Of a DNA stretch of 64,000 nucleotides, positions 1 to 7,929 are shown piece by piece. This DNA comes from Noviherbaspirillum aridicola (GTDB lineage: Bacteria; Pseudomonadota; Gammaproteobacteria; Burkholderiales; Burkholderiaceae_D), in the NCBI RefSeq assembly GCF_019656455.1, contig NZ_BPMK01000006.1, forward strand, positions 124,001 through 188,000, in the 5' to 3' direction. The position numbers were made by a program, and so were the translations under genes. Position 1 is the first letter of the stretch. Each line of letters opens with the position of its first letter. The notes below the pieces were generated by a model. The model was not told the origin of the DNA. It saw nothing but the letters and a program-made list of their open reading frames with translations, and searched no databases.

Positions 1-1279
1 GCGAGATGCCGGCCAGGCCTTCCTCCGGCATGCGCTGACGCATGCGTTCGGTCTCGGCGTGGGCATAGCCCTCGACCTCCTCGTTCGCATAGACGCGGAC
101 CTTCTTTCCCAGCTCGAGCTCCTTGTCGTCGGCCTCGTGCAGGCGCGTCATGATGGCGAACACCGCGGCGGCATGCAGCACATGCGGATCGAGATGCACC
201 TGGCGGAAGGCAGGCGCGGCCGAAGAAATGAGCTTCTTGTAAATTCGCGCCTCATCCTTGTAATTCAGCGTATAAGGCACCTGGATGATGACCATCCGGT
301 CCAGCAGCGCCTCGTTCTCGCTCTCTTGCAGGAACTTGCGGAACTCGGCGAGATTGGTGTGGGCGAGTATGGTCTCGTCGAGATAGATCAGCGGGAAGCG
401 CGAGACCTTCACGTTGCGTTCCTGGGTCAGCGTCAGCAGCAGGTAGAGAAATTCGCGCTTGACCTTCAGGATCTCGATCATCTCCAGCATGCCGCGGCTG
501 GCGGCGTACACCGCGCCCGACCACGACCAGGCACGGGGATCGCCCTCGTCGCCGTACTGCGCCACCTTGGACAGGTCGACCGAGCCGACCAGGTCCGCCA
601 GGTCGGCGGTGGTCGGATCGTGCGGCGCATAAGTGCCGATGCCGACGCGGCCGGCCTCGGAGATGAAGATGCGCTCCACCGGCATGCGCAGGAAGTCGCC
701 GCTGTAGTCGTGCTCGAGCCGGCTGCGGCAATGCGGGCAGACCTCGCCGGTGATCTCCACGCCGTAGGTTTCGCGGAAGCGCGGGCGCAGGGAGTGCGGC
801 ACCAGGTGCAGCGGCGATTCATGCACCGGGCAGCCCTGGATCGCGTAGATCGCGCCTTCCTCGGTGCGGCTGTACTCTTCCAGTCCGCGCTTGAGCAGGA
901 TGACCAGGGTGGACTTGCCGCCCGACGGCGGGCCGAGCAGAAGAAGCAGGCGACGGCCGACTTCGGAGCCTGCCGCGGCGGCCTTGAAATAGTCGACCAC
1001 GCGGCCGATCGCCTCATCGACGCCGAACAGCTCCTGGTCGAATAGCTTGCAGCGGAAATTGCCGCTTTCATCCTCGCATCCCATCCAGCGGATCATGTCC
1101 CACATGTACTGGTGCGAGGTGCGCGCGGCGCCCTGCGGATTGGCGGTCATCACGCGTTCGAGGAAGCTGGAGAGCGTTCCCGACCAGTAGACTGCCCGAT
1201 GATCCTGCGTAAAGGCTACCAGGCTCTTCAACAGGTCTTCTTGCTGTTCGGTACGATTGACTTCGCTTTGAGTCGTCAT
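1..1279 (-). CDS. prkA: PrkA family serine protein kinase (partial, C-terminus outside window)
   Basis: The first 426 residues are visible; the family is usually about 640 residues, so the C-terminal third lies beyond the left edge. A P-loop GPPSGGKST at about residues 116-124 sits in the AAA-like PrkA domain, and conserved stretches such as FLRMPVERIF and TILAHTNLAEF match the PrkA/YeaG family. PrkA is a cytoplasmic serine kinase of stress and stationary-phase adaptation, normally followed by YeaH and SpoVR-like genes, which would be off the edge here. The ATG at 1279 is the first in-frame start and matches the usual family N-terminus. It is transcribed divergently from the nuclease gene at 1676. 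The family call is firm; the physiological role here is inferred. Confidence 0.93.
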   Translation of the reverse strand, partial: MTTQSEVNRTEQQEDLLKSLVAFTQDHRAVYWSGTLSSFLERVMTANPQGAARTSHQYMWDMIRWMGCEDESGNFRCKLFDQELFGVDEAIGRVVDYFKAAAAGSEVGRRLLLLLGPPSGGKSTLVILLKRGLEEYSRTEEGAIYAIQGCPVHESPLHLVPHSLRPRFRETYGVEITGEVCPHCRSRLEHDYSGDFLRMPVERIFISEAGRVGIGTYAPHDPTTADLADLVGSVDLSKVAQYGDEGDPRAWSWSGAVYAASRGMLEMIEILKVKREFLYLLLTLTQERNVKVSRFPLIYLDETILAHTNLAEFRKFLQESENEALLDRMVIIQVPYTLNYKDEARIYKKLISSAAPAFRQVHLDPHVLHAAAVFAIMTRLHEADDKELELGKKVRVYANEEVEGYAHAETERMRQRMPEEGLAGIS

Positions 1280-1368
1280 TGCAGATGCTCCCCGTATAGT
1301 CGTCGAGTGTCCGGAATGGACACCCGAAATCCGATTACGTTTCTGTCGCTCTCGAGTTAATCAAGTTA

Positions 1369-1396
1369 AGTATAGGGCGCTCCAAAAAGAACGAAT
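1369..1396 (-). promoter_or_regulatory. Possible prkA promoter
   Basis: Read leftwards, a TATACT hexamer (1369-1374, five of six to the sigma70 -10) follows a poor -35 (ATTCGT, 1391-1396) at 16 bp. It lies about 90 bp upstream of the prkA ATG. A short inverted repeat, GTGTCC-N5-GGACAC (1307-1323), falls in the predicted leader. The -35 is weak, so an activator or another sigma factor is possible. Confidence 0.3.
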
Positions 1397-1586
1397 GATG
1401 AGCCGGGTCAACCTATGGGCCGTCATCACGCAGAGAGAAAAGGCCGCTCCGTTACTTGTCGATGACATGCGATGCAAGATGCATGCAAGCGCCCGCGGCG
1501 CGTTCTCATGCTTTGTGTAGCGCGTGTCGCGCCCCGTCGCGTTGGTCGCGCCGGACGTCTGTCCCTTCACGCTGAATCGAGCCCGG

Positions 1587-1600
1587 TTGACCTGAATCAA
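1587..1600 (+). promoter_or_regulatory. FNR/Anr-like box upstream of the nuclease operon
   Basis: TTGACCTGAATCAA matches the FNR-family pattern TTGAY-N4-ATCAA. A -10-like GATAGT lies at 1624-1629, placing the box centre about 41.5 bp upstream of the predicted start of transcription near 1635, the usual class II activating position. It reads towards the nuclease and PRPP synthetase genes and suggests induction at low oxygen. The match is direct; the regulator is inferred. Confidence 0.7.
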
Positions 1601-1675
1601 GGGTTTGTTCACACTGCTGACCGGATAGTGTGGGCTTTAAAATCCGAACGATGAATCAGGAAGGAGAAGCGCAGG

Positions 1676-3037
1676 ATGCAGCTTCAGTTTTTGGGAGCGA
1701 CCGGCACGGTCACCGGCTCGAAATACCTGGTCAGGTCCGAGCATGCCAACGTGCTGGTGGATTGCGGCCTGTTCCAGGGCTACAAGCAGCTGCGGCTGCG
1801 CAACCGGGCGCCGCTTCCCGTCGCGCCCTCGGCCATCGACGCAGTGGTGCTCACGCATGCGCATCTCGACCACAGCGGTTATCTGCCGCTGCTCGTGCGG
1901 GAAGGATTCCGGGGAAAGATCTACTGCAGCGAAGCGACGTTCGACCTATGCAAGCTGCTGCTTCCCGACAGCGGACGGCTGCTCGAGGAAGAAGCGAATC
2001 TCGCGAACCGCCGGCAGTACTCCAGGCACAGCCCGGCGCTGCCGCTCTACACCGAAGAAGACGCGTTGCGGGCGCTGAAGTACTTCCGGCCGGTCACCAT
2101 CGGCAAACGCTTTGAGGTCACCGGTCGCCTGCATGCGTTCATGCGGCAGACGGGCCACATCCTCGGCGCCTGCTCGGTCCGCATCGACAACGGAACGACC
2201 TCGATCTGCTTTTCCGGGGACCTCGGGCGCGCCGCGGATCCGGTGATGGTCGCTCCCGAGCCGCCACCCGGCGCCGATTACCTGGTCGTCGAATCGACCT
2301 ATGGCAACCGCCGCCACGATCCGACGGATCCGCTGGACCTGATGGCCACGACCATACAGGAGACTGCGGCGCGCGGCGGTGTCGTCGTCGTGCCGGCGTT
2401 CGCGGTCGGCCGCGCGCAGACCATGCTCTACTACATCAACCAGCTCAAGGAGCAGGGCAGGATTCCCGAGCTGCTGCCGGTCTATCTCAACAGCCCGATG
2501 GCGGCAGACGTCACCGAACTTTATCGCAGGCATTCCTCAAGCCACCGGCTTAAGCCCGATCAATGCCGGGCGATGTGCAATGCGGCGAAAATCGTCAACA
2601 GCGTCGAGGAGTCGAAGGAGCTGAACCGGCGCCAGGTGCCGATGGTGATCGTGGCCGCGAGCGGCATGGCGACCGGCGGACGCGTGCTGCATCATCTCAA
2701 GGCCTTCGCCCCGGATCCGCGCAACACGATCCTGTTTGCCGGTTTTCAGGCAGGCGGCACGCGCGGCGCGGCCATGCTCGCCGGCGTGGACGCGATCAAG
2801 ATCCATGGCGAGTATGTCCCGGTGCGCGCGCAGGTCACGCAGATCGAGAACCTGTCGGCGCATGCGGACGGCGACGAGATCCTCGACTGGATGCGCGGCA
2901 TGCCGGCAAAGCCGAAGCGGGTGTTCATCACCCATGGCGAGCCGGACGCGGCCGATACGCTGCGCCGCCGGATAGACGAAGAGCTGGGCTGGGACAGCAC
3001 GGTACCGGAGTACCTGGAAAGCATCGAACTCGATTGA
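1676..3037 (+). CDS. MBL-fold, beta-CASP exo/endoribonuclease-like metallohydrolase
   Basis: The 453-residue protein has the metallo-beta-lactamase signature HAHLDH at residues 61-66, further metal-ligand regions (TGHILGA; SGDLGR), and a beta-CASP plus RMMBL C-terminal half including FITHGEP. This is the architecture of the CPSF73/YSH1-like bacterial RNases, so RNA cleavage or 5'-3' trimming in the cytoplasm is likely. AAGGAGAAG at 1661-1669 supports the ATG at 1676. The PRPP synthetase gene follows 25 bp downstream, apparently in one operon behind an FNR-like box. In other proteobacteria such nucleases accompany nucleotide-salvage genes in low-oxygen regulons. The RNA substrate is unknown. 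Confidence 0.9.
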   Translation: MQLQFLGATGTVTGSKYLVRSEHANVLVDCGLFQGYKQLRLRNRAPLPVAPSAIDAVVLTHAHLDHSGYLPLLVREGFRGKIYCSEATFDLCKLLLPDSGRLLEEEANLANRRQYSRHSPALPLYTEEDALRALKYFRPVTIGKRFEVTGRLHAFMRQTGHILGACSVRIDNGTTSICFSGDLGRAADPVMVAPEPPPGADYLVVESTYGNRRHDPTDPLDLMATTIQETAARGGVVVVPAFAVGRAQTMLYYINQLKEQGRIPELLPVYLNSPMAADVTELYRRHSSSHRLKPDQCRAMCNAAKIVNSVEESKELNRRQVPMVIVAASGMATGGRVLHHLKAFAPDPRNTILFAGFQAGGTRGAAMLAGVDAIKIHGEYVPVRAQVTQIENLSAHADGDEILDWMRGMPAKPKRVFITHGEPDAADTLRRRIDEELGWDSTVPEYLESIELD

Positions 3038-3062
3038 GCCCAATCACGACACAGGAGCGCAT

Positions 3063-3965
3063 GTGATCCCGATCCTTCTCGCCATGCCGGGCAACGAGCA
3101 GTTCGCGCTGCACCTCGACCGTGCGCTCGGATGCGAAGTCGGCCGCATGGAGGTCCACCGTTTCCCCGACGGCGAATCCTGCGTGCGCATCCTGTCGCCG
3201 GTGCATGGGCGCGACGTGATCCTCGTCTGCACGCTCGATCGCCCGGACGAACGCATCATGCCGCTGTACTTCGCCGCCTGTACCGCGCGGGAACTGGGGG
3301 CCAGGCGCGTCGGCCTGGTCGCGCCCTACCTGTCTTACATGCGGCAGGACGCGCGCTTTCGCGAGGGGGAGGGGGTCACCGCGGCCCACTTCGCGCGGTT
3401 CGTTTCCGATTTCTGCGACTGGATGATCACGGTCGATCCGCATCTGCACCGTTACCGGCGGCTCGCCGAAATCTACAGCATACCCACCCGGGCCGTCGGC
3501 GCCGCGGCTGACATCGCCGCCTGGATCGAAGAGCATGTCGAGCGGCCGCTGATCGTCGGCCCGGATGCCGAGAGCGAGCAATGGGTGGGCGCCGTCGCCG
3601 AACGCCTCGGCTGTCGCCACGCGGTGCTCGAGAAGACGCGCACCGGCGACCGCGAGGTGAGCGTCACCGCGCTCTGCGACGTCGAGGCGGGATGCACGCC
3701 GGTGCTGGTGGACGATATTGCCTCGAGCGCGCAAACTATGATCGCCGCGGTCGCCCGCATCCGCGAGGCAGGCATGGCCGCACCCGTCTGCATTGCCATC
3801 CATCCCGTGTTCGCGGGCGGCGCCTACGACGATCTGCTGGCAGCGGGCGCGGCACGCATCGTCAGCTGCAACACCATCCCGCATCCGAGCAACGGCATCG
3901 ATATCGCCGACGCGATCGGTCTCGCCGTCGGCGAGCTCCTCGCCGAACCGCTCATCGAACCCTGA
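3063..3965 (+). CDS. Ribose-phosphate pyrophosphokinase (PRPP synthetase), accessory type
   Basis: The 300-residue protein makes phosphoribosyl pyrophosphate from ribose 5-phosphate and ATP. It has the PRPP-binding loop VLVDDIASSAQTM at about 214-226, the ATP-binding stretch SYMRQDARF, and a catalytic-loop equivalent KTRTGDREV. It is slightly shorter than housekeeping Prs (about 315) and diverges in the normally Thr-Gly-rich end of the PRPP loop, so it is probably a second, condition-specific copy. The start is GTG at 3063 with AGGAG at 3052-3056; the ATG two bases upstream is out of frame. Coupling with an RNase suggests recycling of ribose and nucleotides under oxygen limitation. Confidence 0.9.
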   Translation: MIPILLAMPGNEQFALHLDRALGCEVGRMEVHRFPDGESCVRILSPVHGRDVILVCTLDRPDERIMPLYFAACTARELGARRVGLVAPYLSYMRQDARFREGEGVTAAHFARFVSDFCDWMITVDPHLHRYRRLAEIYSIPTRAVGAAADIAAWIEEHVERPLIVGPDAESEQWVGAVAERLGCRHAVLEKTRTGDREVSVTALCDVEAGCTPVLVDDIASSAQTMIAAVARIREAGMAAPVCIAIHPVFAGGAYDDLLAAGAARIVSCNTIPHPSNGIDIADAIGLAVGELLAEPLIEP

Positions 3966-4074
3966 GAACGGTGTCAGCAGCATCGCCCGACGGGTGCTGA
4001 TGCTGCCCGGGGTGCTGGAACGAAGTTTGCATTTGTTGCGTATGTGCTTCATCGCCGCGCAGGCGGGATTCGAC

Positions 4075-4103
4075 TTGATATTTCTTTCGAACATACACAC
4101 ACT
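4075..4103 (+). promoter_or_regulatory. Possible promoter of the AAA ATPase gene
   Basis: TTGATA (4075-4080, five of six to the -35 consensus), 17 bp, then CACACT (4098-4103, weak -10). It precedes the AGGAG site at 4123-4127. The 168-bp gap after the PRPP synthetase gene makes a separate promoter plausible. Confidence 0.35.
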
Positions 4104-4133
4104 GCAAGGAAGCCAGCGTTTCAGGAGTATGCA

Positions 4134-5087
4134 ATGACGATCAGTATTGCCCGTTCTCATCGCATCTATAGCATGCAAGCTGTCGAAAGCGCCCAGGAAA
4201 GGGCGCGTGCACTGAAATCCCCCGAGCTTGAAGCCTTCTATGACGACATGCTCGAGCTGGGCGCAGAGCGCTTCGTGACGACGCCATCCAATACCGGCGC
4301 ACTCGATCCGCTTTACGAAGACTGCCCGAACTTCTCCGAGGTCCTCGACGATCTCAAGCGCTACCTCGGCCTCGCCATCGCCGGCGGCGCCAGCTTCAAC
4401 CTGATGCCGGTGCTGCTGCTCGGCGACCCGGGCGTCGGCAAGACGCATTTCGGCAAGCGGCTCGCGGCGGTGCTCGGCACCGAGTTCGAATTCATCAGCA
4501 TGAACGCACTGTCGGCTGGCTTCGTCATCACCGGCAGTTCCTCCACCTGGAAGGGCGCGAAATGCGGCAAGGTGGCGGAGCGACTGGTGCGCGGCAAGTT
4601 CGCCAATCCCGTGGTGCTGCTGGACGAAGTGGAAAAGGCGAGCGGCTCGACGCAATCCGATCCGATGGCGGCCCTGTATCAGTTGCTGGAGCCGGAAACC
4701 TCGCGCGCGTTTCATGACGAGTTCATCGATGTCGATCTCGACGCCAGCCAGGTGTTCTGGGTGCTGACCGCCAACAGCCTGGAAGGCATTCCGAGCGCAC
4801 TGCTGTCGCGCATGGCCGTCTATGACGTGCCGGCGCCGACGACGGAGCAGGCGGCGGTGATCGCCCAGCGGGTGTATGCGGCCCTGCTGCGCGAACTCAA
4901 GCTCAAGCAGATCGACGAGAACCTGAGCGAGAACGTGCTCGACAAGCTGGCGGAAGTCTCGCCGCGCGAAATGCGCAAGGCATTGCTCGACGGCCTGGGC
5001 CACGCGGTCGCCGCCGGCCGCGACAGGCTGGTCCCGGAGGACGTACGCGTGAAGTCGGACCCGGCACGGCGGCGCATCGGCTTCTGA
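4134..5087 (+). CDS. Stand-alone Lon-like AAA ATPase
   Basis: The 317-residue protein has one AAA module: Walker A GDPGVGKT at 97-104, Walker B VVLLDE at about 160-165, and Lon-like stretches around LLEPETSRAFHDEFIDV and FWVLTANSLEGIPSALLSRM. It lacks the Lon substrate-binding N-domain and the Ser-Lys protease domain, so it can hydrolyse ATP but has no visible peptidase activity; a remodelling or chaperone role is inferred. The ATG at 4134 has AGGAG at 4123-4127. An upstream in-frame extension to 4044 lacks a ribosome site and was not used. Confidence 0.82.
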   Translation: MTISIARSHRIYSMQAVESAQERARALKSPELEAFYDDMLELGAERFVTTPSNTGALDPLYEDCPNFSEVLDDLKRYLGLAIAGGASFNLMPVLLLGDPGVGKTHFGKRLAAVLGTEFEFISMNALSAGFVITGSSSTWKGAKCGKVAERLVRGKFANPVVLLDEVEKASGSTQSDPMAALYQLLEPETSRAFHDEFIDVDLDASQVFWVLTANSLEGIPSALLSRMAVYDVPAPTTEQAAVIAQRVYAALLRELKLKQIDENLSENVLDKLAEVSPREMRKALLDGLGHAVAAGRDRLVPEDVRVKSDPARRRIGF

Positions 5088-5234
5088 GTGTGCCGCCGGC
5101 GCAAACTTTCCGTTTGTTGGCGAAACCGAAACACCTTCCCGCAGTCGTAGAAATCGTGAATGCCGCGCCCGCCCGGGTGCCGGCATTGCGCGGGCCTGCC
5201 TGTGCGGGCGCCGCAACCCTTCCAGGAGCCACGA

Positions 5235-5534
5235 ATGAACAAGACTGCAATTGCTGTCCTCGTTTCCATGCTTGCCGCCGCCTCCGCGGTTCAGGCCCAG
5301 TCGCAGAGCATGTCGCCGAGCACCGAGATTCGCGAAAGCACCGACCCGGCACGGGTGGCCGAGGTGGAGCGGCGCGCGGCCGACCTCATGTCCAGGCAGC
5401 AGTCCTCGTCCGGCACCGGAGCCGCTTCCGGCACCAGCGACGCCTCGTCCGCCGAGCGGCCGATGAAGAAGCGGCAGCATCAGGGCCGGGCACGACAGGG
5501 GAAGACGGAAGGCAGCGACACGGGCAGCCGCTGA
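5235..5534 (+). CDS. Small secreted protein of unknown function
   Basis: The 99-residue product begins with a clear Sec signal peptide (MNKTAIAVLVSML...) with likely cleavage after AVQA, about residue 21. The mature part is polar, rich in Ser, Arg and Gln, and ends very basic (KKRQHQGRARQGKTEG), probably disordered. CCAGGAG at 5222-5228 supports the ATG at 5235. No family is recognised. It lies between the AAA ATPase and a secreted phosphatase-like protein, 35 bp upstream of the latter, so co-transcription is possible. Confidence 0.65.
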   Translation: MNKTAIAVLVSMLAAASAVQAQSQSMSPSTEIRESTDPARVAEVERRAADLMSRQQSSSGTGAASGTSDASSAERPMKKRQHQGRARQGKTEGSDTGSR

Positions 5535-5569
5535 CATCCGGGCGGCCGGCGGCAGGCGCGGGATAAGGC

Positions 5570-6157
5570 ATGGGACGGGCGAGCGGACGCGTGATCGCGG
5601 TGCTGGCGCTGTGGCTGACCACGGCCATCGCCTCCGCCGCAGGCGACAGCGAGGCGCTATGGCGCCGGCTTGCAGAAGGCGGTCATGTGATCCTGATCCG
5701 CCACGCGGTAACCGAACCCGGCATCGGCGATCCTCCGGGCTTTCGCGTCGACGACTGCGCGACCCAGCGCAATCTTTCCGACGCCGGCAGGAACGATGCG
5801 CGACGCATGGGGGAAGCCTTCCGCTCGCGCGGGATTCCGGTGGGCGACGTCCGTTCCAGCCGCTGGTGCCGCTGCCTGGAGACGGCGCGGCTGGCCTTCG
5901 GCAGGGTGGTGCCCGATCCCATGCTCGATTCCATGTTCCGCGAGGATGAGCGCGCGGGGGCGAAGAAAGTCTCGGCGGTGCGCGAGGCCATCGCTCGCCG
6001 CACCGGCCGGGGCAACCTGGTGCTCGTCACCCACAGCCAGAACATCATAGCCCTGACCGGGGAGTCCGTACGTTCCGGCGAGATGGTCGTCGTCCAGACC
6101 GACCCGAACAACGCCAGCCTGCGCGTAGTCGGGTTACTGCCGCCGGAGAGTTTCTGA
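5570..6157 (+). CDS. Histidine phosphatase superfamily protein, exported
   Basis: The 195-residue protein has an N-terminal hydrophobic signal (about residues 6-24), then the histidine phosphatase fold: nucleophile motif RHA at 44-46, SRWCRCLETA near 97-106, and a second catalytic His in VTHSQN (about 155). The third motif residue is Ala instead of the usual Gly, common in this subgroup. It should hydrolyse phosphate esters or phosphohistidine in the periplasm; the substrate is unknown. It converges with selD, whose end is 5 bp away. Confidence 0.85.
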   Translation: MGRASGRVIAVLALWLTTAIASAAGDSEALWRRLAEGGHVILIRHAVTEPGIGDPPGFRVDDCATQRNLSDAGRNDARRMGEAFRSRGIPVGDVRSSRWCRCLETARLAFGRVVPDPMLDSMFREDERAGAKKVSAVREAIARRTGRGNLVLVTHSQNIIALTGESVRSGEMVVVQTDPNNASLRVVGLLPPESF

Positions 6158-6162
6158 AACGA

Positions 6163-7224
6163 TCAGGCGACGCGCACGGCGGCCGGACCTTCGAGCACTT
6201 CGCCGATGCCCGCGGCCTGCCCGAATCCCTCGGCGCGGAAGATTTCAAGCACCTCGGGCACCGCCTCCGGCGCGCAGGCGACCAGCAGCCCTCCCGACGT
6301 CTGCGGGTCGGTCAGCAAGGCGCGCTGCACGTCCGACACGCCGGCGCCGAGTTCCACCTGTTCACCGTAACCCGCCCAGTTGCGCGCCGAGGCGCCGGTG
6401 ATGAAACCGGCCGCGGCCAGTTCGGTCACGCCCGCCAGCAGGGGGATGGACGCCATGTCCAGTCTCAGCGTCTTGCCCGCGCCGCGTGCCAGCTCCATCG
6501 CATGGCCGAGCAGTCCGAAGCCGGTGACATCGGTCATCGCGTGGACGGCGTCCAGCGCGGACAGGGCGCGCCCCGGCTTGTTCAGCCGCGTCGTACTCGC
6601 GATCATCGTGCGGTAGCCCTCCGCATCGAGCGCGCCTTTCTTCAGCGCGGCCGAATACACCCCGACACCCAGTCCCTTGCCCAGCACCAGCCGGTCACCC
6701 GCCTGCGCGCCCGAGTTGCGCTTGACGCGGGACGGATGGACGAGCCCGAGCGCGACCAGGCCATAGATCGGCTCGACGGAATCGATGGTATGTCCGCCGG
6801 CGACCGGAATGCCGGCCTCGGCACAGACCGATTCGCCGCCGCGCAGGATGAGGCCTATGGTTTCCAGCGGCAGCTTGTTGACAGGCATGCCGACCAGCGC
6901 CAGGGCCATGATCGGGGTGCCGCCCATCGCATATACGTCCGACAGCGCATTGGTGGCCGCAATGCGTCCGAAGTCATAGGGGTCGTCGACGATGGGCATG
7001 AAGAAATCGGTGGTCGCGATCAGCGCCTGTTCATCGTTCAGCTTGTAGACGGCGGCGTCGTCAGCGGTCTCGATCCCGACCATCAGCTCGGCGGGCATCG
7101 GAAAGCCGCCGGATTGCTTCAGGATGTCGGCCAGCACGCCGGGCGCGATCTTGCAGCCGCAGCCGCCGCCGTGGGAAAACGAAGTCAGTCTGATGTCGGG
7201 GGAGGAAGAGGTGGCGGAATCCAT
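6163..7224 (-). CDS. selD: Selenide, water dikinase (selenophosphate synthetase)
   Basis: The 353-residue protein makes selenophosphate from selenide and ATP, the selenium donor for selenocysteine and selenouridine in tRNA. The active-site loop HGGGCGCKI places the catalytic Cys at 22 and Lys at 25; it is a Cys form, not selenocysteine. The glycine-rich and Asp metal motifs ([35 protein letters not shown]) are intact. The ATG at 7224 gives the normal family N-terminus; an upstream in-frame extension to 7353 was rejected. selA, selB and mnmH/selU are not in the window, so the downstream use of selenophosphate cannot be read here. Confidence 0.96.
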   Translation of the reverse strand: MDSATSSSPDIRLTSFSHGGGCGCKIAPGVLADILKQSGGFPMPAELMVGIETADDAAVYKLNDEQALIATTDFFMPIVDDPYDFGRIAATNALSDVYAMGGTPIMALALVGMPVNKLPLETIGLILRGGESVCAEAGIPVAGGHTIDSVEPIYGLVALGLVHPSRVKRNSGAQAGDRLVLGKGLGVGVYSAALKKGALDAEGYRTMIASTTRLNKPGRALSALDAVHAMTDVTGFGLLGHAMELARGAGKTLRLDMASIPLLAGVTELAAAGFITGASARNWAGYGEQVELGAGVSDVQRALLTDPQTSGGLLVACAPEAVPEVLEIFRAEGFGQAAGIGEVLEGPAAVRVA

Positions 7225-7417
7225 GCGTTTTCGTACCGGTGCGGAATGAAAAGCTGGATTATCCCCCATCTGCGCGTCATGCATGGCCGTGACGGACCGA
7301 GGGTTTATTGAGCTTGCTGGACGACGCCCGATGAACTTTTGTCCACAATACACTCTCGATAGCCAGCAGACCCGCTCTCACGACGTACATCTCCAACCGC
7401 TCATCCCGGGTGTCGCC

Positions 7418-7879
7418 ATGAATGTTCTGCCACAAACCTGTCCCTGCACGCCGGCCTCGGAGCACGGCTCTCCCTCGGGAGGCGGGGGCGATTCCGGCCT
7501 GCTTGCCGACAAGATCCTGGTCGTGGATGACAACCAGGACGCCGCCGACAGCCTCGCCATGCTGCTTGAATACCTCGGCCGCACCGTACGGGTGGCCAAC
7601 AACGGCCAGGCGGCGCTCGACATGCTCGTCGAGTACAGCCCGGGCGTCATCCTGATGGACATCGGCATGCCCGGCATGGATGGCCATGAAGTCGCGCGCC
7701 GCATCCGCGAGCAGCCTCGCTTCGCGGGAGCGACGCTGATCGCGCTCAGCGGATGGGGGCAGGAGGAAGACAAGCGGCGCGCGAGCGAATCCGGATTCGA
7801 TCATCACCTGACCAAGCCGGTCGATCTGGCAATGCTGGAATCCCTGCTCAACGACATGCAGCAGCGGCCCGCCAAATAA
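7418..7879 (+). CDS. Single-domain response regulator (CheY-like receiver)
   Basis: With the ATG at 7418 the product has 153 residues: a 30-residue Gly/Ser/Cys-rich leader, then one receiver domain with acidic pair DD at 37-38, phosphoacceptor Asp at 81 (VILMDIGMPG), Ser at about 111 and Lys at 133 (LTKPVD). No output domain follows, so it probably acts by protein contact or as part of a phosphorelay. The start is uncertain: in-frame starts at 7331 and 7283 exist and none has a good ribosome site. It is transcribed divergently from selD, and no kinase gene is adjacent. Confidence 0.85.
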   Translation: MNVLPQTCPCTPASEHGSPSGGGGDSGLLADKILVVDDNQDAADSLAMLLEYLGRTVRVANNGQAALDMLVEYSPGVILMDIGMPGMDGHEVARRIREQPRFAGATLIALSGWGQEEDKRRASESGFDHHLTKPVDLAMLESLLNDMQQRPAK

Positions 7880-7910
7880 AAAAGCCCCGGGCATGTCGCG
7901 CGGGGCTTTT
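7880..7910 (+). terminator. Rho-independent terminator, probably bidirectional
   Basis: AAAAGCCCCG (7880-7889) pairs with CGGGGCTTTT (7901-7910) around an 11-base loop, with T runs on both strands. It lies between the convergent receiver gene and the FtsH-like gene and can serve both. Confidence 0.9.
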
Positions 7911-7929
7911 CCTCCTCAGGAACTCGTGA

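Larger units (their letters stand above)
1280..1675. other. Divergent intergenic region between prkA and the nuclease gene
   Basis: This 396-bp gap holds no convincing gene. It contains a candidate prkA promoter and leader hairpin on the left, and an FNR-like box with a spaced -10 on the right. Short open frames here lack ribosome sites and look random. Confidence 0.6.

Noticed and set aside
2928-5537. Long minus-strand open frame of 869 codons
   Set aside because: It runs antisense to the PRPP synthetase and AAA ATPase genes, which have clear motifs and ribosome sites. Its translation is low-complexity in style, as expected for the complement of GC-rich coding DNA.
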